Assembly: GCF_037023745.1 (NCBI RefSeq)
Contig: NZ_CP146101.1
Coordinates: 4,394,001-4,458,000, forward strand
Origin: Streptomyces sp. SCSIO 30461
GTDB lineage: Bacteria > Actinomycetota > Actinomycetes > Streptomycetales > Streptomycetaceae
Length of the DNA stretch: 64,000 nt
Direction of reading: 5' to 3'
In this document: positions 60,954-64,000 of the stretch, piece by piece
How the letters are laid out: the number at the start of each line of letters is the position of its first letter
Numbering within the stretch: the stretch's first letter is position 1
Notes under the pieces: generated by a model
What the model was told of the DNA's origin: nothing
Databases searched by the model: none
The model's input: the letters and a program-made list of their open reading frames with translations, nothing else
Translations under genes and position numbers: made by a program

Positions 60954-63196
60954 GCCGACAGTGGCGCATCGGGCGGGAGTTCATCCTGCGCCATGCGGGT
61001 ATGCCGTTCGACTGGCTGGAGGAGCTGGGTGCGTCCCGTTCCCTGCTGGAACTCGCCGATGAGCTGCTCGACCACGAGCGGGTCGTACTGGAGCTCGTGG
61101 AGAAGCAGTTCGACGGTGCGCGCGCCGATTCGCTGCGGTCCGATGTGCTGCGTGGCCGCTCGGGTCAGCTGCCGAAGTCGGGCGGTGCGGACTGGAACCG
61201 GGTGGTAAGTGCCTGGAGCGATGTCTGGCAGCGCTATGCGCTCGCCCACCAGCGGGCCGACGACGAGGTGGGCGAGCGGCTGAGGAAGCTGCTGGCGGAT
61301 CCGGGGGTCCGCGAGGCGGTGTTCCTGTCCAACCCTGATGCCTACCGCAACATGCTGCTCCCGCTGCTGGCGCACGAGGGCCCCCTGAGCTCGCGCTGGC
61401 GCAGGGTGCGCCGGCAGATGTACACGTATGTGCAGCGGTTCTGCGCGAAGAACGAGACCGTGAGCTTCTTCGGGCCCATGGCCTACGGCTCGGTCGGGGA
61501 CGGTGAGGAAGTCGCGCTGCGCGACGACGTGCCCCGTGCCCGCAGGGTGTTCTTCTCGCACTGGGCTGCGCGGGCGCTGGCCACGGCGATCGCCAAGGAC
61601 CCCAAGCTGCTTCCGTATCTGGCGTTCCACCCCACCGGCCGGGGTGACACGGCGCAGGAGCCGCTGCTGGCCCTGGTGGCTGCGGACGGCACCGTGTTCC
61701 GCGACTTGGTGCGAGCGTCGGGGCAGCCCGCCCGCGAGGTCGCGCGGACGCTGATGCGACTGGTCGCCGCCGAAGCCGTCACGATCGGCCTGGGCGGTGG
61801 TGACTACGACCCGGATCCGCTCGCGACCCTACAGGAGCAGCTCTCCGCGCTGCCCGACTCTGCGGCTCGTGGACTGTGGCTGCGCCGCATCGGTGAACTC
61901 GTCGCTCTGATGACCGACTTGGCCGAGCAGCCACTGGACCGCAAGGCCGTGACGGTGGCGGCGCTCGAGGAGCGGTTCGCCGAGTTCACCGGGAGACCGG
62001 CCCGCCGGGGTGCCGGTGCGGCGTACGCCGACCGCGCGGTGTTCTTCGAGGAGTGCGCCTCGCCCTTCGCGCTGACTCTCGGCGCCGGGCTGGTCAGCCG
62101 CTGGGAGGAGCGTCTGGCACCCGTGCTTGAGGTGTGTGCGGCGCACGGGCAAGCGGCACAGGCGTCCGCGGCGGACGCGGTACGGGAAGCATTCACGGAC
62201 GGCACGGGCGGCGGCGTCGAGTTGGACCTGCTCACATACGCCACCAGGGCGGCCATCAGCAGGTCGGACTCGACCAGCACCTTCCAGGCGGCGCACGCGC
62301 CCGCCTACCCAGGCGCCGACTGGCGTGCCGAGGTCGAACGGCTCGCCGGCGAGGCCGGGGCGCTGGACGGCGACCGGTACGCGGTCATCGACCTGTGCCC
62401 CGCCGCCCCGGACGCCGCCGGGCTCGACGGCGCCCCGCTCGTGCTCTCCCGCGCCCACCACCATCTGCTCGTCCGCAGCTGGCTCGGCACGATGCACCCC
62501 GACCCGGCCCGGCTCGGCGCCGACGCCGCCGGATGGACCGCGGAGCAGGACGGCGCTGTCGTCGGCCTCGACTTCGGGCGCCGCAACAAGGGCTACTACC
62601 GCTTCCCCGGCCGTGAGGTCGCGATGCGCCCACTGACCTGGACGGACCACAGCCGGCCGGGGCTTCTGAAGCCGGAGGACCTGACCGTCCGCATCGGTCC
62701 GGACGAGGTCACCCTGCACGACCCCGAGGGCCGACGGGTCAGCGCGTACGTCCCGCTGAGCGACTTCGTCAAGTACCCCCCGATCGCTGCCCTCTCCCAT
62801 CCCCAGGTGCTCCATCCGGCTTTCACCGCCGATGGGGCGCTCCCCGAAGTCACCCTGGGTGAGGTCGTATTGCAGCGTTCACGGTGGCAGGTGCCCACCG
62901 CGGCGCTCGCGGCGGCGGAGCCGTCCGCACGCTTCCTCGCGCTGCGCAGACTGGCGCGCGACACCGGAGGCCGTTTCGTCTTCTGCCGCAGCGCCCACGA
63001 ACGCAAGCCGTATCTGATCGACCTGGCTTCACCGCTCGCGGCGGACCTGGTCAGCCATGTGGCGCGCGGAGCGGACCGCTTGGGCGTGGAACGCATGGCG
63101 CCCGGGCCGGACGAGCTCTGGCTGCGCGACGCCGAAGGGCGGCGCTACACCAGCGAGTTGCGGATGCAGATCATCGGCAGGAGCAGCACCCAATGA
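60950..63196 (+). CDS. LanB-type protein 3 (lantibiotic dehydratase family, PEARL candidate)
   Basis: This 748-residue third paralogue has RFCAKNETVSFFGPMAYGSV (Lys167 in KNETVSFFGP), AYADRAVFFEECASPFALTL in the middle and LPEVTLGEVVLQRSRWQVPT toward the C-terminus. Its N-terminus starts WRIGREFILRHAGMPFDWLE, the usual R-x-P/AGFPF-type opening of the family. The GTG at 60950 overlaps the upstream stop (GTGA); the long upstream-open frame is not coding. The three proteins share motifs but little overall identity by eye. The stop overlaps the tldD start. Confidence 0.85.
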   Translation: MSRQWRIGREFILRHAGMPFDWLEELGASRSLLELADELLDHERVVLELVEKQFDGARADSLRSDVLRGRSGQLPKSGGADWNRVVSAWSDVWQRYALAHQRADDEVGERLRKLLADPGVREAVFLSNPDAYRNMLLPLLAHEGPLSSRWRRVRRQMYTYVQRFCAKNETVSFFGPMAYGSVGDGEEVALRDDVPRARRVFFSHWAARALATAIAKDPKLLPYLAFHPTGRGDTAQEPLLALVAADGTVFRDLVRASGQPAREVARTLMRLVAAEAVTIGLGGGDYDPDPLATLQEQLSALPDSAARGLWLRRIGELVALMTDLAEQPLDRKAVTVAALEERFAEFTGRPARRGAGAAYADRAVFFEECASPFALTLGAGLVSRWEERLAPVLEVCAAHGQAAQASAADAVREAFTDGTGGGVELDLLTYATRAAISRSDSTSTFQAAHAPAYPGADWRAEVERLAGEAGALDGDRYAVIDLCPAAPDAAGLDGAPLVLSRAHHHLLVRSWLGTMHPDPARLGADAAGWTAEQDGAVVGLDFGRRNKGYYRFPGREVAMRPLTWTDHSRPGLLKPEDLTVRIGPDEVTLHDPEGRRVSAYVPLSDFVKYPPIAALSHPQVLHPAFTADGALPEVTLGEVVLQRSRWQVPTAALAAAEPSARFLALRRLARDTGGRFVFCRSAHERKPYLIDLASPLAADLVSHVARGADRLGVERMAPGPDELWLRDAEGRRYTSELRMQIIGRSSTQ

Positions 63197-64000
63197 CAGT
63201 CACCACACTCTTCGCCGAACGCTCGATGCGCCTTCGTGCCGATGTGCTTCCGGACGGCGGTGTCAGCACCGAGCGGTCGTCGGCGCGCGGGATGAGCGTC
63301 GAACGGCACCTGGGCCAGGGGTTCACCGAGCACCGCTTCGCGGACGGCGACGATCTGCTGACCGTCGGGGCAGCCCCGGTGGGCGCCGAGGCCGCCGGAG
63401 CACTGCGCGAGGTCCAGGAGCGGCCCCTGTTCGAGCTGACCCCTGGACTGCGCGGCGAACTGGCCCGGATCGCCGCCGAGACGGGAGCGGAGCTGACGCT
63501 CGGTGTGGCGCAGCAGCACATCGCCGCGGGCGGGCCGGAACGCGTCCGCACCACGGAACGGCTCGTCACGACCCTGGAGACGAGGGTGACCGGCGCCGAC
63601 GGCACCGTCCACTCCCGGTCGCTGCTGTGCGCCCGGCCCGGGACCGACCCCGACGGCCTGAGAGAGGCGGCCGTGCGTGAGGCCGGTGCGATACGCGAAC
63701 GCCTCGCACTTCCGCTGGCGACCGAACTCCCGGACGAGGCCGACCTGGTACTGCTACCCGGTCTCGCCGGGGCGTTCTTCCACGAGATCGCCGGCCATCC
63801 GATGGAGGCCGATGTGGTGGCCTCCGGCACCAGCTACCTCGGGGCGCGCGCCGGACAGCGGGTGGCACCGGCGTGGCTGTCGGTGCTCGACGGCGGCGCG
63901 CACGACGGACCCGGCTACCGCAGCCCGTTCGACGACGAGGGGACGCCCTGCCGCACACTGAGGCTGATCGACCGGGGCACGGTGGGAGAGCCCATGACCG
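63193..64000 (+). CDS. TldD/PmbA-type metalloprotease (partial, runs off the window)
   Basis: The visible 269 residues are the N-terminal part of a TldD-type protein: MTVTTLFAERSMRLRADVLP, then GLAGAFFHEIAGHPMEADVV with the HExxxH zinc-binding motif (His197, Glu198, His202), and SPFDDEGTPCRTLRLIDRGT. TldD and its partner TldE (PmbA) form a protease that acts on unfolded peptides, and they mature microcin B17. The ATG overlaps the stop of LanB-type gene 3 (ATGA). In the context it probably releases the modified C-terminal product from the scaffold or trims it. A TldE partner may follow beyond the window. Confidence 0.85.
   Translation, partial: MTVTTLFAERSMRLRADVLPDGGVSTERSSARGMSVERHLGQGFTEHRFADGDDLLTVGAAPVGAEAAGALREVQERPLFELTPGLRGELARIAAETGAELTLGVAQQHIAAGGPERVRTTERLVTTLETRVTGADGTVHSRSLLCARPGTDPDGLREAAVREAGAIRERLALPLATELPDEADLVLLPGLAGAFFHEIAGHPMEADVVASGTSYLGARAGQRVAPAWLSVLDGGAHDGPGYRSPFDDEGTPCRTLRLIDRGTVGEPMT

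Noticed and set aside
50914..64000. Class I lanthipeptide or Cys-azole interpretation of the LanB operon
   Set aside because: The only precursor-like peptide lacks cysteine, no LanC cyclase is present and the LanB-type proteins have no elimination domain.
1..64000. CRISPR arrays, tRNA or rRNA genes, intact insertion sequences
   Set aside because: None was recognised on reading either strand; a tRNAscan or IS search could still find a degraded one.

Overview
This is a chromosomal window of a high-GC actinomycete, almost certainly Streptomyces or a close relative. The evidence is roughly 70% GC, strong GC bias at third codon positions, many GTG starts, stop/start overlaps of the GTGA or ATGA type, rare TTA (bldA-type) leucine codons, and the gene families present: a BTAD/SARP regulator, SpoIIE-like phosphatases, a SigB-family sigma factor, DUF5997, DUF6158, NsrR/Hmp and many secreted proteins. 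No rRNA, tRNA, CRISPR array, prophage or intact insertion sequence was seen.

Layout. 0-2.5 kb: an orphan anti-sigma-type ATPase, then a TetR regulator overlapping an MFS drug-type exporter. 2.9-10 kb: an iron-regulated, NRPS-independent siderophore locus. A FhuF-like ferric reductase faces a tightly overlapping operon of ATP-grasp ligase, IucA/IucC synthetase, second IucA/IucC synthetase and PLP decarboxylase, with two iron boxes between them; this is the gene set of vibrioferrin-type pathways. 10-13 kb: an ABM-like protein, a membrane Ser/Thr kinase and a membrane protein. 13-17.7 kb: a DUF2071, NodB deacetylase, DMT transporter and SDR operon, divergent from an MGDG-synthase-like glycosyltransferase, suggesting an envelope or glycolipid function. 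17.7-27 kb: two multidomain PAS/GAF/SpoIIE phosphatases flank a VOC protein, a CsbD stress protein, a secreted protein and an NsrR/flavohaemoglobin nitric-oxide unit with two NsrR-type operators. 27-36 kb: a secreted dipeptidase-like protein with a discoidin domain, a SigB-type sigma factor, a MarR relic, a response regulator/histidine kinase pair and more partner-switching genes (anti-sigma ATPase, STAS antagonist, membrane SpoIIE phosphatase). 36-49.9 kb: a decayed phospholipase C gene, small secreted proteins, a XylFGH-like sugar ABC transporter, an NlpC/P60 hydrolase, a 1293-residue HTH/STAND/WD40 protein, an I36-type protein, a LysR-like protein without an HTH, DUF5997 and a probably internally deleted NACHT-like gene.

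50.9-64 kb (running off the end): the most interesting region is a RiPP-like operon. It contains a TTA-containing BTAD regulator, an NADPH:FMN reductase, a 72-residue acidic, cysteine-free precursor-like peptide ending in Arg-Trp, a TPR-like protein, three separate LanB-type proteins of 750-810 residues that are too short to carry the C-terminal elimination domain, a 513-residue protein of unknown type, and a TldD-type metalloprotease. With no cysteine in the peptide, a C-terminal Trp and several stand-alone LanB proteins, it fits the pearlin logic (PEARL enzymes adding amino acids from tRNA to a scaffold peptide, as in the ammosamide/lymphostin pyrroloquinoline pathways) better than a lanthipeptide. 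The gene combination here, with the TPR and 513-residue proteins, looks undescribed to me, but that rests on recall rather than a search.
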